33,844 bases of DNA from Okeania sp. SIO3B5 (GTDB lineage Bacteria; Cyanobacteriota; Cyanobacteriia; Cyanobacteriales; Microcoleaceae), in the NCBI RefSeq assembly GCF_010692555.1, contig NZ_JAAHHG010000006.1, positions 54,664-88,507 on the forward strand. The letters run 5' to 3'. The translations under genes and the position numbers were made by a program. Positions 7,901-16,252 of this stretch are shown in pieces. Below the pieces are notes generated by a model. It made no database searches and was not told the DNA's origin. It saw nothing but the letters and a program-made list of their open reading frames with translations. Positions within the stretch are counted from its first letter, which is position 1. Every line of letters begins with the position of its first letter.

Positions 7901-8027
7901 ATCATGTCCGGTTGAATAATTAGACAATGGTTGTCCGAAGGCAGGAGGCAGGAGGCAGGAGGCAGAAGGTTTTCTCAAGAGTGTCACCTTTATTTTATAC
8001 ACGCTCCGATGCTACCGGACATGATAT
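7899..8027. mobile_element. MITE-C copy 1 at the start of the double methyltransferase gene
   Basis: This 129-bp element has inverted ends ATATCATGTCCGG (7899-7911) and CCGGACATGATAT (8015-8027). It contains a heptamer array of GGCAGGA units at about 7943-7970. On the minus strand its terminal bases AT join a G to make the ATG at 7900. Related copies lie in 33001-33414, and a single end lies at 22547-22559. Confidence 0.75.
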
Positions 8028-8115
8028 TATAGCGCTGTGCGCAGGTAACAGGCAACAGGCAACAGCTCATCTGGGGGAGGGTTAGTAAATTAGGGTATGA
8101 TATTAATCTTAATTA

Positions 8116-8355
8116 GGGTTTGCTGAATAAAGTATGAGTGGTAGGGGTAGGAGTCAGAATTCAGAATCCATAATTCAGGAGGAATGGGAATTATAGAAGA
8201 AGTAGTCAGAAAAATCGTCCCAAGATTGCTCTGCCATAATCGTCCCAAAATACTAGCTTTTTGAGACCCCTAGACCGAAAATATGCGCACTTTTTTCGAC
8301 CAAAAAAGGCTGAAACCAATATCAGTCAATGCTTTAATATTTAATCAGCAAGCCC
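8116..8355. mobile_element. MITE-B copy 3
   Basis: This 240-bp element runs from GGGTTTGCTGAATAAAG to TTTAATCAGCAAGCCC and is flanked by TAATTA on both sides (8110-8115 and 8356-8361). The flanks beyond (TATGATATTAATCT on the left, TTTAGGAGTCAGGAGG on the right) match those of the copy at 22222-22463, so both sit in copies of another repeat or moved as one composite. No open frame of note. Confidence 0.75.
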
Positions 8356-8442
8356 TAATTATTTAGGAGTCAGGAGGGAAGAAAGAAGAAGAAAGAGTAG
8401 CAGAAGGAGAAAGTTTTTTGTTCGCGTTCTTATCAGGACAAG

Positions 8443-8567
8443 ATATAGCGCTGTGCGCAGGCAACAGGCAACAGCTTATCTGGGGGAATAAAAAACCTAT
8501 AATATAACATTTTTAGCTATTGGACACCTCCTGTAATTTGTAAATATGCCAGCGCACATTGCTATAT
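8443..8567. mobile_element. MITE-D copy, uninterrupted
   Basis: This 125-bp element has imperfect inverted ends, ATATAGC-N2-TGTGCGC-N-GGCA against its complement near 8547-8567. A left-end fragment occurs at about 8028-8075. A second copy (about 8583-8976) is split by MITE-B copy 4. It carries the uninterrupted sequence GTAAATATGCC at about 8546-8556, the empty site for that insertion. Confidence 0.65.
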
Positions 8568-8582
8568 AATACCTCAAATCAA

Positions 8583-8976
8583 CAACGCTACAGGGGGAAT
8601 AAAAAGCAATATAAGATTTTAGCTATTGGACACCTCCTGTAATTTGTAAATAGGGTTTACTGAAAAAGTCTTTTAGTAGGGGTAGGAGACAGGAGACAAC
8701 CCACACCTCGCCCCTCCCCCTCCCAACCCACCCCTAGCCCCTCCCAGGAGGGGAGGGGAAAACAGGAGACAGGAGAAATGGTTCGGGAGCGAGGAGGTAG
8801 AAGTAAGAATTGTCCCAAGATTGTTCTGCCCAAATCTTGACCAAAATCCTAAATTTTTGAACCATTACCACTTAAAACCTCACACTTTTTGATACTTAAA
8901 AAGGCTAAAACCTTTATCTATAAAGACTTTTAGATTTAATCAACAAGCCCTAAATATGCCAGCGCACATTGCTATA
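8583..8976. mobile_element. MITE-D copy split by MITE-B copy 4
   Basis: Sequence matching the uninterrupted MITE-D (GGACACCTCCTGTAATTTG, then ATGCCAGCGCACATTGC) is divided by 298 bp of MITE-B at 8653-8950. The left terminus is degenerate. With the neighbouring elements this leaves 7.9-9.3 kb without any gene I can support. The short open frame at 9116-9304 is repeat-derived. Confidence 0.65.
8653..8950. mobile_element. MITE-B copy 4 with 6-bp target duplication
   Basis: The element runs from GGGTTTACTG to TCAACAAGCCC and is flanked by TAAATA on both sides (8647-8652 and 8951-8956). The uninterrupted MITE-D copy has a single TAAATA at the same place, so the 6-bp target duplication is seen directly. 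The interior contains AGGAGAC-like units and a C-rich tract. Confidence 0.85.
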
Positions 8977-9319
8977 TCATTGAAAATTGGTTTTTCCAAC
9001 CCACAGAAACGTTCCATTGAACATCCGTTCTTAGAAACCTACGATTATCTATATAAATCTATGATTTTCTCTAAATAATCTGTTCTATTCTTGCTTCTAC
9101 CTGGTAACGTCGGCGCTATCCAGTCCACAAGCTGTCACGGTCGAATTGACCGCCATAGCTAGATTTAATGCTGCATTTCCTACGGAATGCTACGCAAACA
9201 AATCTCGTTCGCGCTAGCGTTGCGGAGCAATCGCAACTAAAATTGCAGTGTTCGCAATAGAAAACGCGCTCTGATAAAGACAGAGACTCGCGATTCAGTT
9301 CCACTTAGCGGAATGATAC

Positions 9320-9360
9320 AAAAAAATAGTGGAGCAGACAAGGTTACCTACCCCACTATA
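9320..9360 (-). terminator. Intrinsic terminator after rbcS
   Basis: On the minus strand the hairpin arms ATAGTGG and CCACTAT (9353-9359 and 9326-9332) enclose an internal loop region and are followed by a run of seven T residues. It lies about 25 bp after the rbcS stop and would end the rbcL-rbcX-rbcS transcript. Confidence 0.8.
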
Positions 9361-9382
9361 ACTAAATTAATTTAGCAATGAA

Positions 9383-9718
9383 TTAGTATCTTCTTTGATT
9401 AGGCTTGTGTACGATGAAGCTCAATACTTGACATTGCTTCACGTTATCAAAACCCATTACACGAATAAAGCAATCAGGATTTTCACTACGGCAAGCATCA
9501 ATTTCCATCAAAACTTCTTCAACTGTTTTGGCATGGAATATAGGTAACTTCCACAAAGTCCAGTAGTGCATTTCTGGTGCAGAAGACTCGCTGAATTCTA
9601 CACCAGGGATGAAACCTTGCTCTAGAATATACCCAATCTGCTTGCGAGTTTGCATATCTGTCAGAGGAGGCAAATAGGAAAGGGTTTCAAAACGACGCTC
9701 TTTTGGTAATGTTCTCAT
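9383..9718 (-). CDS. rbcS: RuBisCO small subunit
   Basis: The 111-residue protein is a cyanobacterial form IB small subunit. It opens with [19 protein letters not shown] and has the conserved [11 protein letters not shown] stretch and the [10 protein letters not shown] strand; the length is normal. Eight copies cap the L8 core of RuBisCO, the carbon-fixing enzyme of the carboxysome. It is the last gene of the rbcL-rbcX-rbcS operon, 117 bp after rbcX, and a hairpin terminator follows closely. No strong Shine-Dalgarno sequence precedes the ATG. Confidence 0.98.
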   Translation of the reverse strand: MRTLPKERRFETLSYLPPLTDMQTRKQIGYILEQGFIPGVEFSESSAPEMHYWTLWKLPIFHAKTVEEVLMEIDACRSENPDCFIRVMGFDNVKQCQVLSFIVHKPNQRRY

Positions 9719-9835
9719 TGATTTTTTGACTGTTTAATAAATGTGCTAGGAAGCTGAATTTTAAATCAATCAAGATTTTAGACCTCAGCCCCCGGTCTCT
9801 CCGTGGAGGGAATTTTTAACCGCAAATTTTCGTGG

Positions 9836-10216
9836 CTAATCTGTTTGTTGCTCTGGATCTAAACTAGGGTCTGCTATTTCCAGTTGCGTTATCTTCTCAA
9901 GATACCGACGGCGATGTTCCATATTATCTTTCTGAATACCACTGCGAACCATCTCTGGTAAATACTCAGTCACTTCCTCTGCTAAATGCTCTCGAACGGT
10001 CATCACTCTAAATGCTAATTCTTTATTTTCCTGGAGCAACTCTTGTAGGTAAGCTTCTCCATCTTGAATTTTGCCTGTTGAGGAAAAACCACTTAACCAA
10101 ATTGCTAAGGGAGGGTTCGTCTCTCGTAACTGAGCAGTTACAGTCCGCACAGCTTGATAGGTCAGGTAGCTCGTCAGTACCTTTGCAGTATCTTTCGCAA
10201 CTTTTTTAATATCCAT
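9836..10216 (-). CDS. rbcX: RuBisCO assembly chaperone RbcX
   Basis: The 126-residue, largely helical protein begins MDIKKVAKDTAKVLTSYLTY and contains the NPPLAIWLSGFS and MTVREHLAEEVTEYLPEM stretches typical of RbcX. RbcX acts as a dimer that clamps the C-terminal [12 protein letters not shown]-type peptide of newly folded RbcL and promotes L8 core assembly. Its position between rbcL and rbcS is the classic cyanobacterial arrangement. The tail after about residue 110 is acidic and variable, as usual. The 139-bp gap to rbcL contains a short AAAATCTA-type repeat. Confidence 0.97.
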   Translation of the reverse strand: MDIKKVAKDTAKVLTSYLTYQAVRTVTAQLRETNPPLAIWLSGFSSTGKIQDGEAYLQELLQENKELAFRVMTVREHLAEEVTEYLPEMVRSGIQKDNMEHRRRYLEKITQLEIADPSLDPEQQTD

Positions 10217-10355
10217 TTTTGACCCCAGCCTGAATATTCTTGTTAGACTTTAGATTTTAGATTGAGGATCGATCTAATCCTTTAGCAGACAAGTTTGACA
10301 TATCTATCTCATAATTGCCATCTAAAATCTAAAATCCCACATCTCAAAGATAGAC

Positions 10356-11786
10356 TTAGAGGGTATCCATTGCCTCGAACTCGAACTTGATTTCTTTCCA
10401 TAGTTCGCAAGCAACGGCCAAGTCAGGAGACCACTTAGCAGCTTCACGAATTACATCGCCACCTTCTTTGAAGAGGTTACGACCTTCGTTACGAGCTTGG
10501 ATACAAGCTTCTAGAGCTACACGGTTAGCTGTTGCACCAGGAGCATTACCCCAAGGGTGACCCAAAGTACCACCACCGAACTGTAGGCAGGAATCATCAC
10601 CAAAGATTTCAACCAAAGCTGGCATATGCCAAACGTGAATACCACCAGAAGCAACTGGCATTACACCAGGCATGGACGCCCAATCTTGAGTAAAGTAAAT
10701 ACCACGTTCGCGGTCTTGCTCGATGTGGTCTTCCCGCATTAGGTCAACAAAGCCCATAGTGATACCTTTTTCACCTTCGAGCTTACCAACAACTGTACCA
10801 GAGTGTAGGTGGTCTCCACCAGACATTCTCAAGCACTTAGCCAAAACGCGGAAGTGAATACCATGAGCTTTCTGACGGTCAATTACAGCGTGCATTGCCC
10901 GGTGGATGTGTAATAACACACCGTTACGACGACACCATTTGGCCAAAGTTGTATTTGCAGTAAAACCACCAGTTAGGTAGTCGTGCATGATGATTGGAGT
11001 GCCAATTTCCTTAGCAAACTCAGCACGCTCCATCATTTGTTCAACGGTGGGGGCAGTTACGTTGAGGTAGTGGCCCTTAATTTCACCAGTTTCAGCTTGG
11101 GCCTTTTCAATAGCTTCTTGAACAAACAGGAAGCGATCGCGCCAACGCATGAAAGGCTGAGAGTTAATATTTTCGTCATCCTTTGTGAAGTCCAAACCAC
11201 CGCGCAAGCATTCATATACTGCTCTACCGTAGTTCTTAGCAGATAGACCCAACTTAGGCTTAATAGTACAACCTAATAGAGGACGACCATACTTGTTTAA
11301 TTTGTCACGCTCTACAGTAATACCATGAGGAGGACCTTCAAAAGTCTTGAGATAAGCTACAGGAATCCGCATATCTTCCAGACGTAGCGCTCGTAATGCT
11401 TTAAAACCAAATACGTTACCTACAATAGAGGTCAACATATTAGTTACAGAACCTTCCTCAAACAAATCTAGAGGATAGGCCACATAGCAAATGTATTGAT
11501 TATCTTCACCGGGAACTGATTCAATATCATAGCAACGACCTTTGTAGCGATCGAGGTCAGTCAACAAGTCAGTCCATACTGTTGTCCAAGTACCAGTAGA
11601 AGATTCAGCAGCTACCGCAGCACCAGCTTCTTCTGGAGGAACTCCAGGCTGAGGAGTCATCCGGAAGGCTGCCAGAACATCTGTATCTTTTGGTATGTAA
11701 TCAGGGGTGTAATAAGTTAGTTTATAGTCTTTTACTCCAGCCTGATACCCAGACTTAGACTGACTTTGTGTTTTAGCGTAACTCAT
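10356..11786 (-). CDS. rbcL: RuBisCO large subunit, form IB
   Basis: The 476-residue protein has every expected signature: the [21 protein letters not shown]-terminal stretch, KPKLGLS with the active-site lysine, [10 protein letters not shown] with the carbamylated lysine and Mg ligands near 200, [18 protein letters not shown], the loop 6 lysine in VVGKLEGE, and the C-terminus EFEAMDTL recognised by RbcX. It catalyses carboxylation of ribulose-1,5-bisphosphate in the carboxysome. The ATG at 11786 is preceded by AGGA about 10 bases upstream. It is the first gene of the operon, so the promoter should lie in the long gene-free region 11787-12813. Confidence 0.99.
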   Translation of the reverse strand: MSYAKTQSQSKSGYQAGVKDYKLTYYTPDYIPKDTDVLAAFRMTPQPGVPPEEAGAAVAAESSTGTWTTVWTDLLTDLDRYKGRCYDIESVPGEDNQYICYVAYPLDLFEEGSVTNMLTSIVGNVFGFKALRALRLEDMRIPVAYLKTFEGPPHGITVERDKLNKYGRPLLGCTIKPKLGLSAKNYGRAVYECLRGGLDFTKDDENINSQPFMRWRDRFLFVQEAIEKAQAETGEIKGHYLNVTAPTVEQMMERAEFAKEIGTPIIMHDYLTGGFTANTTLAKWCRRNGVLLHIHRAMHAVIDRQKAHGIHFRVLAKCLRMSGGDHLHSGTVVGKLEGEKGITMGFVDLMREDHIEQDRERGIYFTQDWASMPGVMPVASGGIHVWHMPALVEIFGDDSCLQFGGGTLGHPWGNAPGATANRVALEACIQARNEGRNLFKEGGDVIREAAKWSPDLAVACELWKEIKFEFEAMDTL

Positions 11787-12061
11787 ATATTCTTTCCTAA
11801 GAATCTTTTCACTTCTTTCTGCTATTCAGCATACTTTTTTAGATAATATCAAGAATTAGAACTTTTCCACTTTAAAGATTATTTTTTTATTAATAATTTT
11901 TTTTAATCTGTTTGTTACATTTGTTAACTTTATCGCCATAATAATCAAAAATAAATCAAGTGAATAATTACTTATTGACAAAAAAACACAGATATGCAAT
12001 GTAAAAACAACCTTAATTATTCAAGATTAAATATTGAACAAGTACAAGGGATCGTCATTTT

Positions 12062-12092
12062 AGTTATCAGTTATCAGTTATCAGTTATCAGT
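12062..12092. repeat. Heptamer tandem repeat (TTATCAG)4
   Basis: Four head-to-tail copies of TTATCAG lie upstream of rbcL. This is a short tandemly repeated repetitive (STRR) sequence of the kind common in filamentous cyanobacteria. Confidence 0.85.
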
Positions 12093-12351
12093 AAAAAAAT
12101 GATAGATTCACTAAAAATGCAAGGTTATAGTAGCTAACCGATCGGGAAAAATTTGACTCTAATTTTATGTAGAAATTATTGCTATTATCAAGATAACATA
12201 ATTACTTTTTCTAGAAAAAATAAGCATTTAAGACAAGAAAAAATCGGTAAATTAATTTTGATAGAGCGCTCATTATTAAGCACCTTTCTATTTAGAACTA
12301 CTACCACAGTCTGACTCAAGCAATCTACATTTAACTTGCATTTTTGTCCGC

Positions 12352-12389
12352 AAAGTCAAGAATAATTAGGTCTAATTATTCTTGACTTT
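12352..12389. repeat. 38-bp near-perfect palindrome upstream of rbcL
   Basis: Two 18-bp arms (AAAGTCAAGAATAATTAG and its exact complement) are separated by two bases (GT). The arms could form a long cruciform or RNA hairpin. No T run follows on either strand, so it is not a standard intrinsic terminator. It sits about 565 bp upstream of rbcL and about 425 bp upstream of the kinase gene. Confidence 0.8.
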
Positions 12390-12813
12390 TAATAAATTTG
12401 TTTCGCACTATTACCTGTTGCCTATTATTTGTAGTGAAAATATAATTAAATTTCCTGGTTGTGGTGCATAGTAATGGTACAGACAGTGTGGGGAGATGAG
12501 GAGCGTATCAGTGCAGTGCGAGCGTCTCGCTCGCGAGTGGGGAGTGTGGAGAGAAATTAAGAAATATATATCTTCAGCGTTAAAGTCCTACGTTGTACAT
12601 ATTCTTGGACAATTGCTTTAAGGCTTTAAAATCCTGGCTAGACAGATTTCTAATTTTGTTCTTTTGGGTCAGATACATAATTAATTTTCGCACCTATAAT
12701 ACATCTAATAGCGAAAATCACGCTGAAATGCCAACTTGACTACGCTTTATTGCCAATCGAGTCGTTTCCATCCACAGCTTAAAAGACTGTAGTTTCCCAC
12801 TTATCGAAAGTTT

Positions 12814-14652
12814 ATGATGACTGTACATCAGTCTGTTTTATCAAAAGTCCACTGTATCAATCCCCATTGTCTAAGTCCAATCCAGGCATGGGGAAATAAC
12901 TTTTGTCAAAGTTGTGGAACCCCACTACTAATTAACGATCGCTACATTCCCCTGCGAAAATTAAGCGCTGGTGGATTTGCGAAAATCTACATTGTTTGGG
13001 ACCAAGAAACTCAAACCGAACGTATTCTGAAAGTATTATTAGAAAGCTCTCCCAAAGCACTCGAACTATTCGACCAAGAGGCGTGGGTGCTAGCCAATAT
13101 GCGTCATTCAGGTATTCCTAGAGTAGAAACAGGAGACTATTTTCATCTACGCAAGCGAAATAGTCAGCCAGCAATTGGCCACTCTAGCCAATGGTTTCTC
13201 CCATGCCTAGTCATGGAAAAAATTGATGGTTGTACCCTAGAAGAAATTCTGGAACAATATCCCCAAGGATGTCCAGATTTCTATGTAATCAATTGGCTTT
13301 CCCAAGCGGTAGAAATTTTATGGGAATTACACCGCCGGAAAATTATTCACAGGGACATAAAGCCTTCTAATTTAATGTTGCGGGAAATCCAACCTTCAAC
13401 TTTGACAAAATCTTCTTTATCCTATTCTTTTCATCATCAACGAAAAAAAAGAGGTCAACTGGTCATAATTGACTTCGGAGGGGTGAAACAAATTAGTAGT
13501 TATAGAATCCAACCTAGAGAAACTTTAGCAAAACGCAGCACAACCAGATTAGTTTCTCCTGGATATAGCCCTCCAGAACAAATTAATGGAAGTGAAATAG
13601 GCCCTTTTACAGATTTTTATGCTTTGGGCCGTACTTGCATTCATTTACTAACTGGTCAATATCCAGCAGAATTGGAAGACCCCTCAACAGGTAAGCTAAA
13701 GTGGCGTCAACTTAAGCCTGTTCATCCAGCTTTGGCTAATTTACTTGATGATATGGTGAGCTTAGATGTTACCCAACGACCAGCAACAGCAGCAGAAGTG
13801 CAAGTCCGTTTAGCTAAAATTTATCGACGGCAAAAGAGGTCTCTGAGAATATATTCCTTAGCTACATTAGCTACAACTGTTAAAAATTCATTAATAGCTC
13901 AGTTGAAAAATCTCAGTGAGAATATTAATAGGTTATTTTTTACCCTGTCTAAAATTTTTAATCAAATAGTTTCAGGTTGTGTAGATACAATTTGGGAAAT
14001 GGTACTGGGGGCAATTGGGGGGAGTATTGGGGCAACATTCGGATTAATTTTTGCTTATTGGTCAGGAATAGGCGATCGCCTCGCTAGTATATTTACGAAT
14101 CTAATTTTTCTTGTGTGGGATGTTCCCCTAAATATTGGTCCGGAAATACTTGTCTTTGGTTTGGCAGGTTTGGGAACGGGAGTTGGTTTAACAGATGTGG
14201 GAGGTTTAGGTCAACGTCGTCGTTATGGGTGGGCTGCATTTATGGGAATTATTGGTTACATTTTGGGTGGGTTATGTTGGCAATTTTCCCAAGTTGGCAG
14301 TAGCGTCTACACGACAAAAGAAGATTTAATTATCCTAGAAATTATGGGTAAGTTATCTGTGGGGGTAGCTACTGGTGTTGTTACTCTAGGACTGGGTTTA
14401 AGAAAGCATAATTTTATTTATGCTTTGATAGTTGGTAGTTTGACAGCGATAGTTTTTTTTGGTTTAGAGCAATTTAATATTGTTCCAGAGTTATTTTTAC
14501 AGTTTACTGCAATGAATCACAGTCAACCTAATTTATTAGAATTTTTTGCGAGTATAACTTTTTTCAGTTTGTTAGGTTGCATTGGTGGTTTTTGTTTGGG
14601 TGTGAGTCATTATGCGATCGTTCCTATTTTACGGTGGTTGGGTTTACGATAA
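12814..14652 (+). CDS. Membrane Ser/Thr protein kinase with N-terminal zinc ribbon
   Basis: The 612-residue protein starts with a four-Cys zinc ribbon (C14, C19, C31, C34). A Hanks-type kinase domain follows (about 44-330): Gly loop LSAGGFAKIY, K73 in ERILKVLL, catalytic HRDIKPSN (D181, N186), DFGG (D220) and SPGYSPPEQ as the activation-segment end. All catalytic residues are present. From about 385 onward there are roughly six hydrophobic segments rich in Gly, such as VLGAIGGSIGATFGLIFAYW, so the C-terminus is a multi-span membrane domain. This layout is typical of cyanobacterial Pkn kinases; the signal and targets are unknown. The gene is monocistronic. ATG at 12814 and 12817 are both possible, with no clear ribosome site. 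Confidence 0.9.
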   Translation: MMTVHQSVLSKVHCINPHCLSPIQAWGNNFCQSCGTPLLINDRYIPLRKLSAGGFAKIYIVWDQETQTERILKVLLESSPKALELFDQEAWVLANMRHSGIPRVETGDYFHLRKRNSQPAIGHSSQWFLPCLVMEKIDGCTLEEILEQYPQGCPDFYVINWLSQAVEILWELHRRKIIHRDIKPSNLMLREIQPSTLTKSSLSYSFHHQRKKRGQLVIIDFGGVKQISSYRIQPRETLAKRSTTRLVSPGYSPPEQINGSEIGPFTDFYALGRTCIHLLTGQYPAELEDPSTGKLKWRQLKPVHPALANLLDDMVSLDVTQRPATAAEVQVRLAKIYRRQKRSLRIYSLATLATTVKNSLIAQLKNLSENINRLFFTLSKIFNQIVSGCVDTIWEMVLGAIGGSIGATFGLIFAYWSGIGDRLASIFTNLIFLVWDVPLNIGPEILVFGLAGLGTGVGLTDVGGLGQRRRYGWAAFMGIIGYILGGLCWQFSQVGSSVYTTKEDLIILEIMGKLSVGVATGVVTLGLGLRKHNFIYALIVGSLTAIVFFGLEQFNIVPELFLQFTAMNHSQPNLLEFFASITFFSLLGCIGGFCLGVSHYAIVPILRWLGLR

Positions 14653-14806
14653 GGTAAGCATTTCCTCCGGAATGCTGCGCAAACAGCATTCAGCCATCAG
14701 CTATTGTTTTTGTGGAATGGGCATCTTGCCCGTTCCCTGTTTGCCTAGCTTGATAGAATCCCAAACTCTGGTTCTAAAGTAAATAAGTCAGTTAACGGGT
14801 ATAATT

Positions 14807-14975
14807 ATGAATATAAAAGTAGTATTAGAACCAAGTGAAGAAGGTGGATATACCGTTGACGTTCCATCACTTCCCGGTTGTATTAGTGAAGGAGAAACTA
14901 TTGAGGAGGCACTGACTAATATTCAATGAAGCTATAGAACTTTACCTTGAACCAATTGAAAAAATAGAGCGATAA
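14807..14975 (+). pseudogene. Frameshifted HicB-like antitoxin gene
   Basis: The ATG at 14807 opens MNIKVVLEPSEEGGYTVDVP, followed by SLPGCISEGETIEEALTNIQ, the HicB partial RNase H-fold pattern. A stop then occurs at 14927-14929. Reading one frame over from about 14925 continues the family sequence (EAIELYLEPIEKIER) to a stop at 14973-14975, so a one-base deletion explains the break. No HicA toxin is seen beside it. Probably a decayed antitoxin or orphan HicB protein. Confidence 0.72.
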
Positions 14976-15046
14976 TGCTCCGAACCACTAGCGCTCACGC
15001 TCTTGTTTGATAGTTGAGAAATGGGGAGCGATCGCTCCTGTCATCT

Positions 15047-15274
15047 TTATGCTAATTGAAGAGTTTGTTCTATATTTTTAGGTTGTGGAAGGCTTTTACC
15101 TTCTTGCCGATATTCTTCAACTAACAGCTCTAATACTTCGCAAGCATTTTGTATTGCTTCTTCATAAGAATTTCCGTGGGTATGAAATTTTTGAGAAGGA
15201 AATTCTGGTAAATGAACCAGATAACAGTTATCCTCATCCGACCAAAAAATGACGACTGTATAGGGTAATTTCAT
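15047..15274 (-). CDS. HicB-like small protein
   Basis: The 75-residue protein has the HicB N-domain pattern: YTVVIFWSDEDNCYLVHLPE, the HTHGNSYEEAIQNACEVLE helix, and a short polar tail. Such proteins are antitoxins or orphan relatives. A start at 15274 is favoured because the ATG overlaps the TGA of an upstream reading frame (ATGA). Its upstream neighbour has lost its 5' part. No HicA-like toxin is visible, so an active toxin-antitoxin role is doubtful. Confidence 0.75.
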   Translation of the reverse strand: MKLPYTVVIFWSDEDNCYLVHLPEFPSQKFHTHGNSYEEAIQNACEVLELLVEEYRQEGKSLPQPKNIEQTLQLA

Positions 15275-15339
15275 TCTTCTGACTCCTGTTGTTCGATGGT
15301 TTTTAACATTTCCAATTTGCGATTAACTTCTTTTTCTAT
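15271..15339 (-). pseudogene. C-terminal remnant of the gene upstream of the HicB-like gene
   Basis: Twenty-two in-frame codons (IEKEVNRKLEMLKTIEQQES ...) end in a TGA overlapping the HicB-like ATG. They are preceded directly by a MITE-A end. The charged helical peptide looks like the tail of a small coupled partner gene whose 5' part was removed. No function can be assigned. Confidence 0.45.
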
Positions 15340-15365
15340 CTACTCCCTCTTTTCTGGAGATGTCT
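15340..15365. mobile_element. MITE-A single end
   Basis: The sequence ending GGAGATGTCT matches the right end of MITE-A at 33660-33685 base for base over about 26 bp. The opposite end is missing, so this is a remnant. Confidence 0.7.
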
Positions 15366-15459
15366 AATGAGGTTCAAACTTTAGATTTGATAGAAAATCC
15401 GACAGTTGCAAATTGTTTTATGATAATAGTCGTTAGTGCAACATTTAACCTACTCAAAG

Positions 15460-16075
15460 CTATTCACCTTGAATCTGTATAGCATCACCAGTTAAAGTGA
15501 TGGCTGTTGCCGGCAAAGCTCGTAGCATAATATTACGAGCGCCGTTCCAATCCCGGTGTGCAGTATATCCGCACTGCGGACATTGAAACTTTTTATTTCC
15601 ACCTAATTGCTTGTGAACATGACCGCATTCAGGACAAGTTTTTGAAGTATAGGATTCATTACACAATACTAATAAAACATTATGTCTATTAGCCATCTGG
15701 ATTAAATGCTGCTGAAACTTGTAATGGCTCCATGAGAGCATATTTCGAGCCGTCCGTTTATTTAGTTTGCGGCCAGACTTGACTACCATGGAAGATGTAG
15801 AAAAAGTAGGCAAAAAGATAACTTTGTATTCTTTTACTAAAAACTGTGCAACTTTCCATACGCAAATCCTTAACTAGACTTTGAATTTTTTCCCTAATGC
15901 GATAACTTGCTTTACGCATTGCTCGTCGTTGACGTTTAGCCACGCTTAAGTCAATGCGACTCATTAAATTATCTAAATGGGAACACAACCTTTGAATTTT
16001 TCCCATATCTCTATTGCCAAATTCCACAATTTTTTCCCCATCATATCCAGTGATAAAAGTACGCACTCCAGGGTC
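15460..16075 (-). pseudogene. Decayed TnpB remnant (second lineage)
   Basis: On the minus strand the remnant begins at the RuvC-I motif (DPGVRTFITGYDGE, Asp at 16073-16075) and runs through a helical segment to LVKDLR. It is then frameshifted near 15780-15850 and resumes at FSTSSMVVKSGRKLNKRTAR. The zinc finger (CPECGH ... CPQCG) and the RuvC-III region (HRDWNGARNI) are present. A stop precedes the RuvC-I Asp, and the whole N-terminal domain is missing. The sequence differs clearly from the tnpB at 76-1168, so it derives from another IS200/IS605-type lineage. Inactive. Confidence 0.87.
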
Positions 16076-16137
16076 TCAATTCTTATCAAGGTGGTACAAT
16101 GTTTGTCAAAGGTATAAAACGATGAAACAGTCCAGTA

Positions 16138-16244
16138 GTGGCGTGTCAAGCTGAAAATGTGTATTAAATTTTTGAGTATAATTCTTGCCCTGACTAAGGT
16201 TTGGAGAATTTTCCTAAAACACTATTTCAAGCTTGACACGCCAC
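16138..16244. mobile_element. MITE-E, TA-flanked
   Basis: Inverted ends GTGGCGTGTCAAGCTGAAA and TTTCAAGCTTGACACGCCAC bound about 107 bp, flanked by TA on each side. TA targets are typical of IS630/Tc1-mariner-related elements. It lies between the tnpB remnant and the HopA1-family gene and ends 8 bp from that gene's stop codon. Confidence 0.75.
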
Positions 16245-16252
16245 TACAGAGA

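Larger units (their letters stand above)
11787..12813. promoter_or_regulatory. Long divergent leader region between rbcL and the kinase gene
   Basis: About 1 kb without a supportable gene separates the divergent rbcL and kinase starts, so it should hold both promoters. It contains four TTATCAG heptamers (12062-12092), a near-perfect 38-bp palindrome (12352-12389) and a GCGAGCG-type inverted repeat at about 12517-12537. GTTAC-N5-GTTAAC at about 11913 is dyad-like, but I cannot assign it to a regulator. I could not identify -10 or -35 elements with confidence. Confidence 0.5.

Noticed and set aside
7901-8002. 34-residue N-terminal extension of the double methyltransferase
   Set aside because: The codons are entirely inside MITE-C, including its GGCAGGA array (read as SCLLPPA), and have no counterpart in the HNMT-like domain.
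9116-9304. 62-residue open frame on the minus strand
   Set aside because: It overlaps a dispersed CTACGGAATGCTACGCAAAC-type repeat, has no ribosome site and shows no protein-like composition.
11913-11928. NtcA or LysR-type operator upstream of rbcL
   Set aside because: The dyad GTTAC-N5-GTTAAC does not match the NtcA consensus GTA-N8-TAC, and a LysR-type T-N11-A core is too loose to claim.
15460-16075. Two separate small genes of unknown function
   Set aside because: Both frames match consecutive parts of TnpB once a frameshift is allowed, so they are one decayed gene.
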